NCBI GenBank assembly: GCA_021613535.1
Contig: CP075492.1
Coordinates: 16,740,001 to 16,804,000 of the forward strand
DNA from: Adineta vaga
Lineage: Eukaryota > Rotifera
Reading direction: 5' to 3'
Length of the DNA stretch: 64,000 nucleotides
The notes beneath the pieces were generated by a model that ran no database searches, had not been told where the DNA came from, and saw only the letters and a list, made by a program, of their open reading frames with translations. Positions within the stretch are counted from its first letter, which is position 1; the number at the start of each line of letters is the position of its first letter. The position numbers were made by a program, and so were the translations under genes. Shown here piece after piece: positions 1 through 11,198 of this stretch.

Positions 1-1847
1 CAACAACATCATCCTTACCTTCAAGAACAACAACAACACAATGTAAGAAAATCTTCTTGAAGTTGAAATGAAAAGTTGTTTTTTTTCTTTGAACAGCTAA
101 TTCATTGTCACAATGTGATATACCCATATGGTCATCAAATGGAATAACAGTAGCTGGTTCACCTCTGGGTGATCGAGATTCAGATTCTTTTCACTTGTAT
201 TATCCATATGATATTTTGCTTGATTCCAATGACACACTTTACGTGTTAGATAGTACTAACCTTCGTGTACAATTATTTTATCCAAATCAACTATCAGGAA
301 TAACAATTATAAATGCAACCAAAGGAACTGGTTCCAATCAATTTTCTTATAGTAAATATTATTTTTGTTCTTCTTTTTGCAATTAAACTATTTGTTTTCT
401 GTAGTGGATGCCTTTGCTATTAGTTCTGATGGAAGTATTTATATTCTTGATGAGACAAATAGTCGTCTACTAAAATTTCCTTCTGGATCATCAAATGGAA
501 CAATTGTGGCTGGTGGAAATGGCCGAGGCAGCGCATTAAATAAACTAAATTATCCATACGGATTTTTTCTTGAACCAATAACATTATATATTTGGATTGC
601 TGATACAAGTAATTGTCGTATTGTTAAATGGATGTCATCAACAAATGTAACGTTAGTTGCTGGTGCTTCATGTGGCTCAAAAGCAAATCAATTTAAATAT
701 CCTAGTGATGTATTTGTTGATGTCGATGATTCATATACGATGTATGTTGCTGACACGGATAATTTTCGAATTCAAAGATGGTTTCAAGGTGCAATGAATG
801 GAACAACTGTTGCAGGACAATCAACTGTGGAAGGAAGTGGATTAAATCAATTATCATATCCAGCAGGAATAGTTTTAGATAAAAATAAAATAATGTACAT
901 TTCTGATGCTGGTAATAATCGAATATTACGATGGGTTATTGGAGCAAATTATGGTTCGATCATCGCAGGAACAGATTCATGTGGAAATTTACCTTATCAA
1001 TTAAATTATCCACAACGTTTTCGATTTGATTCAAAAGGAAATTTGTATGTTGCTGATAATAATAATCATCGAGTTCAAAAATTTTCATTAATTTGTTGTA
1101 AGTCTAATGAAATGATTTATTTCTTTCTGAAAACGAATTATCTTTTAGCTCCAACAATGGTAGGCATAACATCAACTATTGATACTTCTAATCCAAGTAA
1201 AATAAATTTCGTTTTCTAAATTAAACTTCATATATTTTAATTAAATTTTAGTTTCAACAACAATAATATCTAATCAAACATCGACAAGCAATTCACCATC
1301 AACAAGTAATAAGATTTAGTAGGAATAAAAGAATCAAGATAATTTGTTTTTACAATTAGCTTTAATAGCAAATTCAACAAGAATGACAACATTATCTACA
1401 ACAGTAATGCCAACTGTTCTTCAAACATCAATGGCTACATCCATGATCTCGTCAACAACACTTATCACAACATCCATCACACCATCAAGAACAACATCAA
1501 TGACTACATCCATGACGCCATCAACAACACTGATCACAACATCCATCACACCATCAAGAACAACATCAATGACTACATCCATGACGCCATCAACAACACT
1601 GATCACAACATCCATCACACCATCAAGAACAACATCAATGTCAACGGTTCTTCAAACATCAATGACTGCATCCATGACCTCGTCCATAACACCCATCACA
1701 TCATCAAGAACAACATCAATAACAACTTCGATAAACTCTGCAAATCCATCATCACCAGGTCAATCATCTTCATCATTGTCATTATTCGATTATTTTTATT
1801 TCAAAATATTTATAATAATTATACTTATTTCTCGGCTAAACAATTAA
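1..1847 (+). CDS. NHL-repeat beta-propeller protein with Thr/Ser-rich stretches (5' partial)
   Basis: Exons read as <1..42, 97..351, 405..1097, 1149..1196, 1252..1305 and 1360..1847, all joined at phase-1 GT-AG introns of about 50-55 nt. The first exon is Thr-rich and runs off the left edge. Exons 2-3 carry about six NHL-type blades; each has a hydrophobic strand, a Tyr-Pro-x-Gly/Asp turn and an Asn-x-Arg-[IVL] strand (ADTSNCRIVKW, SDAGNNRILRW, ADNNNHRVQKF). The last exon is mucin-like, includes three 69-bp tandem repeats, and ends in a hydrophobic tail (KIFIIIILI) that could be a membrane or GPI anchor. NHL propellers of this kind are an abundant bdelloid family, probably extracellular; the ligand is unknown. 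Exon joints are inferred from frame continuity, not from transcripts. Confidence 0.8.
1435..1641 (+). repeat. Three tandem 69-bp Thr-rich coding repeats
   Basis: A unit of 69 bp (23 codons) occurs three times in the last exon of the NHL gene. The second and third copies are almost identical and the first has diverged slightly. The unit keeps the reading frame, so copy-number change would lengthen a Thr/Ser-rich, presumably O-glycosylated stalk without a frameshift. Confidence 0.85.
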
Positions 1848-3054
1848 ATTCTTTTATTCTGACACAATTGGCTTTTCTAATGCTTTCATTGTTCACATAT
1901 AATTATTTATCTGATTTGCTTTTTGTTCGAGTCAAATAAATCATCGCTTTCTATGCCTTAATTCGATCATTCACCATAATTGCTCAACAAATCTAAATTT
2001 GGAAAGATAGGAACGAAATCATATAGTTAACAATTTCAACAGAGATGCGTAAATACAAGTACAAATTGTACTATGAATTTATATAAAGCCTACATAAACC
2101 AGTTATTCCATTTCATAATTATATATACTGAACTCTCTGAAACTTGACTCTTGTAGATAATATTCACTTTACACCATTCTGTGACCGATTCCGTTCATCA
2201 CTATTCTTTATCGCGTCCATGTTTGATGAAATATAGTATCTGACATCAATAAGAGTACGTGAAATATTTTTATTAAAATCTTGAGGGTGGGTGTGATTTT
2301 GATGAATAAATCTATCACAACCGCACCCTCTTGTTTGATTTTAATATTTAATTCAATAAATAAAGTGTTTCTCGTGCTGCAATATATCCCGAAAGAAACC
2401 GTCTTTAAAAAAAGGATAAAATTATAAAGAATAATACTTTTGATTTAATTATTTATTTATTGAAAAGGAAACTTATTTTTAAACAATAAAAATAGAAAAT
2501 ATGTTCATTATCTTTTCTTTTTTCTGAATATCTTTATGTTTAATGTAAATAATAATAATCCAAAAAAGAAATCTTTATGAACATTCGTTATAATTACACC
2601 CTTCATCGTTTCTATTATTTATTCATTCAAAATAAATTAAAACAATGTTTTTTTTCTTCATCAAAATCATGTGACTTGTCTTCATGTGACTACTCCTTTC
2701 TTGGAATTTGTAATTTTTCAAGTTTTTAATTAGTTTCTTCTTCTTACGTCATTACTGTTTTATTTAGTTAATCGATTGTTGAAAATAACTTCTTCTAACG
2801 CGTGCGCATTATAAAAGAGAAAGTCATTTTGCTTGGTAATGAGAACATTTCAAGTCTTTTGCATGGGAATAGATATAAAGACAGTATAACCATTTATTGA
2901 GTACTTGAAAATAAGAAAAGCGAAAGTAATTTTCTAGAACATTAGTTCATTGAGAGAAGAAAAAGAAGTGATATAAAAGAAAATATGTTTAAAGTTCAGT
3001 TTTAAATATTCTACATATCTTTTCATTGAATAAGTTGGAATTTTATCGATATAA
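1848..3054. other. Intergenic, AT-rich, one telomere-like hairpin
   Basis: No coding signal seen apart from the hairpin at 2283-2330. The last 100 bases before 3055 should contain the promoter and 5' UTR of the PAN-Kelch gene, but no convincing core element was identified. Confidence 0.5.
2283..2330. repeat. Telomere-like hairpin 1
   Basis: Left arm GAGGGTGGGTGTGAT pairs imperfectly with right arm ATCACAACCGCACCCTC around a 16-nt AT-rich loop. Member of the dispersed GGGTGT/ACACCC family. It lies 436 bp past the NHL gene stop. Confidence 0.75.
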
Positions 3055-4164
3055 ATGCTTTCGATACGAATATTAGTATTATTTTTGATTGCTATTCTTA
3101 AACAATCAATTGCACAAAATATTCGATCATTTCAAATGTCTATTATGAATAAACAACAATTTCAATGTGTTACAACAACTTGTTTACCATATGCGACTAC
3201 TCCGGTATCAAATATTTTTCAATGTCAAACACAATGTTTAGCACAAGATCAATGCAAAGCTGTTAGTTTTATTCAACTAAATTCTACTTGTCAATTGTTT
3301 GATGATACACCAGATCAAAACATTCTTTTGATAGGAGATATGGATACTGTTGCTATGATAGTTATACTTGGATCAGGAATGGTTTCTAGTGAGTAAAAAT
3401 ATAAAATATATTGAAAGAAAGTATAAGAAGTTATGCCATGTCACATTTCATATATTTATTATCTGAACCATGGATATTTAATACAATCAATGGTATCAGG
3501 AACTAATTTCATATGTTGCACAGAATTATTCTATTAGTCTCCTAATTCTATCACTATTTTCATAGCAGTAAATTGATATTTTGTCGATAATTAAGTTGAA
3601 GTATAAAATACTCTATATTCCATTTATATTTTATTTTTATTTCATAAAATGAAGAATCAACCCCCACATCAACTTTAATTTCAACATCAGCAGAGACAAC
3701 CTCCACATTCACAACATCAACATCAACAACTTCATCCTCAACTGCAACAACAACAACATCAACCTCAATATTAAGCTCAGCATCAACAACTTCATCCTCA
3801 ACAACAACAACAACAGCAACAACAACATCAACAACTGCAACATCAACAACAACTGCAACTACAACGGTAACAACAACAACAACAACAACATCAACAACAT
3901 CAACAACAACTGCAACTACAACGGTAACAACAACAACAACAACAACAACATCAACAACTGCAACATCAACAACATCATCCTCAACAACAACAACAACAGC
4001 AACAACAACATCAACAACTGCAACATCAACAACTGCAACATCAACAACAACTGCAACTACAACGGTAACAACAACAACAACAACATCAACAACAACTGCA
4101 ACTACAACGGTAACAACAACAACATCAACAACTGCAACATCAACAACATCAACAACTTCATCCT

Positions 4165-4216
<52 letters not shown>

Positions 4217-5761
4217 AACAACGGTAACAACAACATCAACAACATCTACTTCAACTGCAACATCTACTTCAACTTCAACTTCTACAACAATGGCAACAAC
4301 AACAGCAACTAGAGGTATGTAACAAATTAAATAATTATTATTTTGTACATATTTAGAAAGCATTTAATCATGTAGATTCGAAAAAGTCTTCGAGAAAAGA
4401 AAATTTTTGTACATATACATCACTCAGTTAAAAAGTTATTTCCTATATTTGCAACGAATTCAATGATTTATTTAAACATTGCAGAAAATCTGTGAAATTT
4501 TTATAGATAGATTCCATCAGTGGTCGAAACTTTTCTAGAGATATTTTATGAGAAAATCACCTGAATTGATTCGTTACATTAAGAAAAACATAAACAGATA
4601 TAAAAATCTCCGGATGACTATGTATTGGGGGTGTGGGTGTGGGCGAGTTAGTCGTCTCTCTACATCCACACCCTAATTTTTTTAAATGACATTAGTTCAT
4701 TTATCTACATTTTTAATACGAACAAAAACGAATATATATTTGTTTAATTTTGTTTGTGTCTTTTAGTATGGAGAACTACAGAAAGTATGAATACTACACG
4801 AGCATATCACACAGCATCGGTCTTAAAAAATGGAACAGTATTAGTGATAGGCGGAATGAATGATATTAGTGTTTTAAAGAGTGCTGAATTATATAATCCA
4901 TTAGCAGGTATCTGGTCAAAAGTAGGAGATATGAACTTTATACGAAGGTCTCACAGAGCATCCATCCTGTTAAATGGAACTGTGTTAGTCACAGGTGGAT
5001 GTGATAGTGTTACTCATTTAAATAGTGCTGAACTATACAATCCATCAACAGGTACTTGGACTGTGACAGGAAGTATGAATATGATACGAAGCTTTCACGC
5101 AGCAAATGTCTTAGGAAATGGAAAAGTGTTAGTTGCAGGTGGATATAATGGTTTGACGTTTCTAAACAGTGCTGAATTATACGATCCAGTAACAGGTACT
5201 TGGACTATAACAAGTAATATGAGCACTCCACGAAGATTGCCCGCATCATCTATTTTAACAAATGAAACAGTGTTAGTGATAGGTGGATTTAGTGGTAGTG
5301 ATTTTTTAAATAGTGCTGATTTGTATAATACATCAACAGGTACGTGGACACCAACAGGAAATATGAGTAGTGCACGAGGACTTCATACAGCAACGATTTT
5401 ACTCAATGGTTTTGTGTTAGTGGCAGGTGGAAGGAATAGTAGTAGTTATCTGAGCAGTACTGAATTATATAATCCATTAAAAGGCACTTGGAATATAACA
5501 GGTAGCATGAATAATGCACGAGGAAGCCACCTAGCATCCATTCTACCAAGTGGAAAGGTAATCGTTACAGGTGGAACTGATGGTACTATTATCCAGAATA
5601 GTGCTGAATTATATGATCCATCGACCGGTATTTGGACAACCATAGCAAATATGAATATTTCTCGAACAATTCACACAGCATCCGTCTTAGCTAATGGAAC
5701 TCTATTAGTCGCAGGTGGACAATATGATGGGGGTTATCTTAACAGTGTTGAATTATACTAA
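3055..5761 (+). CDS. Secreted PAN/apple-like, Thr-rich, Kelch-repeat protein
   Basis: Three exons: 3055..3388, 3655..4314 and 4767..5761, with phase-1 introns. The first Met opens a clear signal peptide (LVLFLIAILKQSIAQ), followed by a Cys-containing region (CVTTTCLPYATT, CQTQCLAQDQCKAVSF) like the PAN/apple domains of this family. Exon 2 encodes an almost pure Thr/Ser/Ala stretch of about 220 residues. Exon 3 encodes seven Kelch motifs of about 48 residues, each with x-x-x-R-x-x-H-[TR]-A, a Val-Leu-V-x-GG strand pair and SAELYNP...W. Kelch repeats fold into a beta-propeller, and the signal peptide argues for an extracellular or surface protein. A paralogue lies at 42619-44232. The 452-nt second intron contains a telomere-like hairpin. 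The first intron's acceptor (before 3655) has a weak pyrimidine tract, so that joint is less certain. Confidence 0.82.
3655..4312 (+). repeat. Low-complexity ACA/TCA codon repeat
   Basis: About 660 bases of degenerate ACA, TCA, ACT and GCA triplets with higher-order blocks, for example an ACT-GCA-ACT-ACA-ACG-GTA unit recurring four times. It codes for the Thr-rich linker of the PAN-Kelch protein on the plus strand. The long Val/Asp-rich reading frame on the other strand is its shadow. Confidence 0.9.
4627..4674. repeat. Telomere-like hairpin 2, inside an intron
   Basis: Left arm GGGGGTGTGGGTGTGGG, right arm CATCCACACCCT, 20-nt loop. It sits in the second intron of the PAN-Kelch gene and is the only clear family member in transcribed intron sequence here. 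Confidence 0.75.
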
Positions 5762-6233
5762 TACATAGACCTTCATGGCTTCTTTAACTACTTCGCTTAT
5801 ATCAATAATATTTAATAGAAATAAAAAAAATGTAACATATTTTATTTTTAATCATCTTTCTCTTTGTATTTAGTAACTCAAACATAAATCTAAAGGATAA
5901 TTTATGTTTGTGTTACGAACCAAAGTCAAATAGTAAAGAACAGAATTATTTCAATTGAAATTTATGTTGAATTTTATATTATTGTTAACCATTGGATTCG
6001 TAAAACAATATTTACTTCAACGAATACATTCTGAGCTACCGTGCTGATAAAAATTGAGGGTGTGGGTGTGGGTGAAGGCGAGGGTGAGAAACACACCATC
6101 ACCAACACCCCATCCACCCATAAAACTTCGAAGTAGAAGATTTTAGCTAATATAGATATCGAAATACTCGAAAAGTTTCTTGTTATTCAACTCTTAAAAG
6201 AACTTTAATCTTTTTTTATTTTGCATAAATTTA
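5762..6233. other. Convergent intergenic gap with one hairpin
   Basis: Lies between the 3' ends of the Kelch gene (plus) and the four-helix membrane gene (minus). AT-rich, no coding signal; contains the hairpin at 6056-6119. Confidence 0.5.
6056..6119. repeat. Telomere-like hairpin 3
   Basis: GAGGGTGTGGGTGTGGGTG followed by a second G-rich block and then C-rich ACACCATCACCAACACCCC and CATCCACCC. Pairing is imperfect but the G-arm then C-arm order matches the family. It lies 295 bp past the Kelch stop. Confidence 0.7.
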
Positions 6234-6923
6234 TTAAATTGTCTGAATAATCGAATGTTTATCCATATCAATTGCTCGTGCCAATATATATGCTAATACC
6301 ACAACAGCCATCTATAAAAAGAAAAGAACCATAATGATTCGATAAGTTCAAGAGAAAATACTTACAGTACAAATAAAACTTGGAATATAGATTAAAACTG
6401 TTATAGCAACAGTTAATGTTGAATAATTTGATAATCTTCTCTTTGTGTTATTTCCATCAGTTGATGAAATGAAAAAAAAAACTAAATAAAGAGCTATTCC
6501 AATACCAATTAGATTAACAACGAATATTCCAATCAGAGCAAACTGAAAATAACAAAATGTATTTAAAGTAATATCTTTGAAATAATTCATCATACTATTC
6601 GTAAACCTTTGATAGAACATCGATGTGTAGCAAAAAATCCAAAACCATAATAAATAATAACGAGAAGAGCAAGAGTAAGTTCAATAGTTCGTCCAATATC
6701 ATATAAATAAGCACCTCTTCCAAAACCAGAAAGTGAAAGAGTTAAAACACAGATTGCAAATATCTTTAATTAAAAACATATTTTTCTTCAGAATTTTTTC
6801 ATTTAAATACAAATTTACCAGAGATAAACCAAGTCCATACATAAGAAATACTTGTAATCGTCGTGTTCGACGATTTTCATTCCGTTGTAATGGTTCCATT
6901 ATAAATGTATGCACATTTTCCAT
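6234..6923 (-). CDS. Four-transmembrane (MARVEL-like/tetraspan) protein
   Basis: Minus-strand exons 6923..6819, 6763..6596, 6542..6366 and 6311..6234 join at phase-0 GT-AG introns of 53-55 nt to give a 175-residue protein. After a basic N-terminus (NENRRTRRLQ) come four hydrophobic segments: around residues 24-50 (crossing intron 1), 61-83, 92-115 and 132-163. The short loops and 4-TM layout resemble MARVEL-type or other small tetraspan proteins, but no diagnostic motif was recognised. It probably acts in the plasma membrane or vesicle membranes. Introns are placed by frame continuity and consensus sites. Confidence 0.7.
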
Positions 6924-8272
6924 TTTCTTGTTTATAATTTCAACTGTCGATTGTAATACGTAAAATCACAATTCTTGTCTCTTTCTTTTTTTTGTTTCGA
7001 AGCGACGGTATGAAGTTTAATTTTTTCAATGCAATGTGTGATCCTGACTCATTTCTTTTTCTTTTTCGATCTAAAAAAAGGCATCGATTGGTAAACAACA
7101 CATTATTCATTCTCTTTGTATTACTTTTGACAATGAAAAATTCAGTAAATAGTTTTTTATGAGGAGGAAGTCAATGTGTAAATAACATATTTATATATGA
7201 ATAATTTCGTATTTTATTGATGAAAATGTCATTTCCGAAAAATTCATTAGAAATTTTTCGTTTCACTGATTCTTCGATCGATGAGGGTGTGGGCGTAAGC
7301 GAAGAAGATATACCCACGCCCTCATTAAAGACACAAAATCATCTGTTATATATTTTGTATTCCCTGCTCACATTCTTATGTGGTATCAATATTCAGTAAT
7401 ACGAGACGTTTATGTTCAGAATATCGTAATCGAAGATATATAAAACTAGGCGGTTCCGAGTTTCCAATGACAATTAATGCTAATTATCCCTGTGCATAAT
7501 TTGACAAACGTTTTCTATCTCAAATAGACTTGGCAGAACAAAGTCGAACAATAACAAAATATAAATAAGCATATCGACCTAATATTTTGTTTAATTCTTT
7601 TGCTTCGGTAGAGTCTCGTTATCGGGATATTATGCATGTAGTTTGGCCTGGTTCCTTTTCTTTGCGAAGGACCTTTGAGTTTTGTGAAAACGTTGAACTT
7701 CCAGACTTCTCTCTTTTTATTTTATATTAGCTAAGCAAAAAATTCATTGTACTGTCACGTTTTTTATTGATACGAAATTATACAAATAAGCCATAAATGA
7801 ATGAAAAATATTTCAATAGATCATTGAATAACAAGACTAACAAAAAATTGCTTTTCTGATTTTCAACTTTTTCATCTGGTCACCTTGACTGTGACTGTGA
7901 TCAATAATCAAACTGGCAGTTAAGTATTTATTCGCAGAGTTCTTAATTTATCTTTTGTTTCTATTTAAAGAACTTGTATTGATACAAAATCAACTCTTCG
8001 TTCATATTTAGTTATTGTTGAACTGTTGACTTAAAGGAATGAAAAATTTGAGTTAATATTATAAACCTAATGAAGTTGTTATCTTTCTTGCTTCTAGTGA
8101 TAATATTTATATTACTGATATTAAACTATATTTGTTGATGGAAGTTTAGCACAAATTTAAAGCTGACAAGATGTTATTTTTTTTTATTTATTTTAAGTGT
8201 AATACGTTTTACAAGAAAGCAATCACTTAACTACACAACATACATAATTGAATATAAATATATTTTAGTTCG
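6924..8272. other. Intergenic, one hairpin, no gene seen
   Basis: AT-rich spacer between two minus-strand genes. The only structured element recognised is the near-perfect hairpin at 7281-7325. A short open frame across that hairpin is not considered a gene. Confidence 0.5.
7281..7325. repeat. Telomere-like hairpin 4 (long perfect arms)
   Basis: Left arm ATGAGGGTGTGGGCGTA and right arm TACCCACGCCCTCAT form an almost uninterrupted stem of about 15 bp around a 13-nt purine-rich loop. The C-to-G change in one arm is matched in the other (GGGCGTA with TACCCACGCC), a sign that the stem itself is conserved or young. Confidence 0.85.
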
Positions 8273-9312
8273 TCAATTATTTGCCGGATGTATTCGATTT
8301 GCTGATGTTAGTTCAAAACGACGATTTTGATTTTGAAAATGACAAGAAAATCCAGAACGTAACATGAGCCATAGTTCCTTTCTAAACAGACTTGATGTTA
8401 ATGTATAAATATAAAATGAAATTGCTGGGAAAATGTGACTAAATACAGCAGATATTCCAGATGTAAAATTTTCTATTGCTATTTGATCAGAACTTTTATT
8501 TGGAATATAAGGTGAAATAATATTATTAATATTATAGAGCGTATATGGTAATGTTACAATAAAAAACGCAATAATTTGAGAAAATAACATTCTTAATATT
8601 TGTTGATCACGTTTTAATTGAATTTGCTTGTTCCCATCGATTGTTATCGGCTGATTAAGAACATTTTGACGACGTTTTGTTTTTCCGCTAGATTTTTACG
8701 AATACATACAGCAAATATAATCATTATGGTCAATGGTAGAATAGATATATTTATTAAAGAATAAATGTTAAGAATAGTAATTGCTATGGCATCAAGAGAA
8801 TTATAGCAAGTATTAAATTTTATATCGTAAAAGACGAACATATAAATATGTATAAGTGGTATAATAATAGTAATTGAAGCAATGATTGGATATGCGAATT
8901 TAACATTTGCTAAATTTCTTAAACGTACATTTGAAGATGATAATGCAAAACGATCAAATGAAGCTGCACATAATAAAAAACGGAATATGATAGACGTGAC
9001 ATGAATAACATATGCTCGACATTTACAAAAAGCAACATTAAATGTATTTGGATTGACATAAAAATAAGAATATATTCCTGGAATTGAATACATTAAAAGA
9101 GTAAATAACATTGCAATTGATGCGAATAAGAAATATTTGCAACATGATGTTGTTCGAAATTGTTTTCGAGAAAAAAGAAAAATATTAAGAATGCATCCAA
9201 TTATACCAAATGAAATAAAGAAACAACATAAACCAAATACTATAGGTTTTTGAATCAATGATAATGTAATACTTAATGATGACATTCTATATGTCGATTT
9301 AATAGAAATCAA
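8273..9312 (-). pseudogene. Rhodopsin-class (FMRFamide-receptor-like) GPCR, one frameshift
   Basis: The N-terminal part (9312 down to about 8700) has TM1-TM5, including the TM3 end SFDRFALSS (DRY equivalent) and a conserved TM2-TM3 Cys pair region. The C-terminal part (8590 down to 8273) has TM6 (IIAFFIVTLPYTLYN) and TM7 with SFYIYTLTSSLFRKEL, the family's NPxxY-region equivalent. They are in different frames. The intervening bases 8640-8700 read well in the second frame (KRRQNVLNQPI), and an extra A in the A5 run at 8693-8697 would join them. The lesion falls in intracellular loop 3, between TM5 and TM6. It is either a pseudogene by a 1-nt deletion or a homopolymer consensus error. Ligand unknown. 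Confidence 0.75.
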
Positions 9313-10023
9313 GGGAAAATCTATTTAGTAAGAATCCGTGTTTTCAGTAAGATTATATTTTTTCAAATGAGAAATGTTTGTTATTTAAAGAAATTTTTTC
9401 CCATATAAAAGTAATGAATATTTAATCCTTGACAACTAAAGCCTAAAACTAAATTTATTCGATTAATAAAATGTCGTCATTTCGGTTTACATTATTTCTA
9501 ATTTTGTTTTGCAATCTAAATCACCTTCTAGCAAAATATTAGTGTAAAGAGTTCATAAATAATATTAGAATTTAATTAAAAAGTCGGTGTCAAATTAGAG
9601 TAAAAAATTATTAAGATTATTCATTTTGAATCTGAATGTTTGTGGTAACAAAAAGGAGCGAAACATAAGCTCAAATCATAATATAATCTTTTTTGCGTCG
9701 TTTTCTTGTCTTCGGATAAGTCGTTTCTTTTCCTCTCTTCTTCTTATATATTCTTCGTTTATTCGTCCTCTTACATATCACGCGTTCAGTGCGTGATCTC
9801 GAGGAAGTTTTACTTACTAATTATCTTATTTGGATTGAATTTTAAGTTAATGTATGACTTCGAATTCGAATTCTGTTAGCTTGTTTATCGAGCGACTATC
9901 TTTTATTTATGTATATGAAGAACTGAATGTAAATAACAGAAATGCATGTACTTATAGAGAGAATGAATAAAGAGACGGAGAGAGAGATAGTAAACACTAA
10001 ACCGTTAACAATTTGACATTACA
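9313..10023. other. Intergenic, no gene seen
   Basis: AT-rich. Contains a small perfect stem-loop at 9778-9798 (ATCACGC, 7-nt loop, GCGTGAT) of unknown meaning. No coding signal. Confidence 0.4.
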
Positions 10024-10965
10024 GATTTATACACAATGTTACCGCAAGAAGAATCTCTTAACATACTCATCGAGTTTCTTTTGAAAAATGGTTATCAAAA
10101 AGTGAAAAATGTGCTAATTGATGCGATTCGGAAATTAGCTCGCCTTGTTCTCACGGAGAATCTGTTTACACATGAAAAGAAATTCCATCAACAAGTAGTT
10201 GGTGATGCAATGCGCTCCGCATTCACTTTGACTTTGGCCGATACATTTGCCCTTTTGAATGCTATACTAGTCATTTATCTATCTCATCGTTCTTTACTAT
10301 AGATATATTGATGACATCTTCATTACTTCCAATGAAATATTAGGCAGAGCCAATAAGTTTCATTCAAATATTAAACTGGTACGCCAAGCTGGATAAAGTG
10401 TATCATTTCTTGGTGTTCATGTCGAAAACCAAAATGGTATATTGGTAACATCAGTACAGCTCACTTAAGAGCAGTTCGATATTCATCAACATTATCAATA
10501 TTCGAGAACGAGCGACGATACATTAAATTAATGTTATTATATAACGGGTAAGTTCAGGGCATCAACTTTTAGATCAAATCGCCATCTTGTTCACGATTCT
10601 AGCTATCCGCCACGATTTATTCATATCTTATTCAATAAATTTCTTCTTGAAAACGAAATGAGTCCAAATCTGATCAACAGCATATATATACAAAGATCAT
10701 AAACAACATCTGATAGAAAAGCAAATTCTGCACAAAATCACACTGCTCAATACGACAGTGATCGTCTTTCTAAATGGGACACTAATAGTATACTTCACTA
10801 CACCTATGAAAATCGACTAGCCAACTACAGGAAAACTTCCGACAAACTCCAGTCGTCAGCACACGTCTAATAATAGGAGCCAAAAACAATCCAAATCTGG
10901 TTAAACGACTTGTACGACGAAAACACAACTACCAACATCGCAATCCAAACAAGCAAGAATGAAAA
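10024..10965 (+). mobile_element. Penelope-like (Athena-type) reverse transcriptase remnant
   Basis: Readable pieces in order: an RT palm segment from 10024 (LPQEESLNILIEFLLKNGY, then QQVVGDAMRSAFTLTLAD), the catalytic motif YRYIDDIFITSN at about 10298-10333, then SVSFLGVHVENQNGILVTS, RYSSTLSIFENERRYIKLML, PPRFIHILFNKF and, near the end, RLIIGAKNNPN with LVRRKHNYQH before a stop. RYIDDIF plus this downstream order is typical of Penelope-like elements; Athena elements of bdelloids lack the GIY-YIG endonuclease, and none is seen here. At least three stops or frameshifts and a missing N-terminus make it a dead fragment. Known Athena copies sit at telomeres. Confidence 0.8.
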
Positions 10966-11198
10966 AAAACTTTTGTATATATATTTCAAATTCCTATACT
11001 TTTCTTTGTACTACAACAGAAACAAATAAAAATTTACTAATCCATACACATCCTCTTATAGTCTGAAGCCATCTGATGATTTCTTTAGCCGAAATAAAAT
11101 CGCTATAATGGCATACTTTCACTCTAAATAAATTATTGCTCATATAAATAAAAGTCATTATAAATGAACAACAGCGATTGCTCCTTAAATGTATATTT

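Noticed and set aside
3560-4363. Long Val/Asp-rich open frame on the minus strand
   Set aside because: It is the antisense of the ACA/TCA Thr-rich coding repeat of the PAN-Kelch gene; open only because of the triplet periodicity.
7217-7399. 60-codon plus-strand frame across hairpin 4
   Set aside because: Its central third is the hairpin itself and there are no domains or splice context.
9778-9798. ATCACGC/GCGTGAT stem-loop
   Set aside because: A 7-bp stem is expected by chance in 64 kb; no histone gene or tRNA context and no flanking terminator signal.
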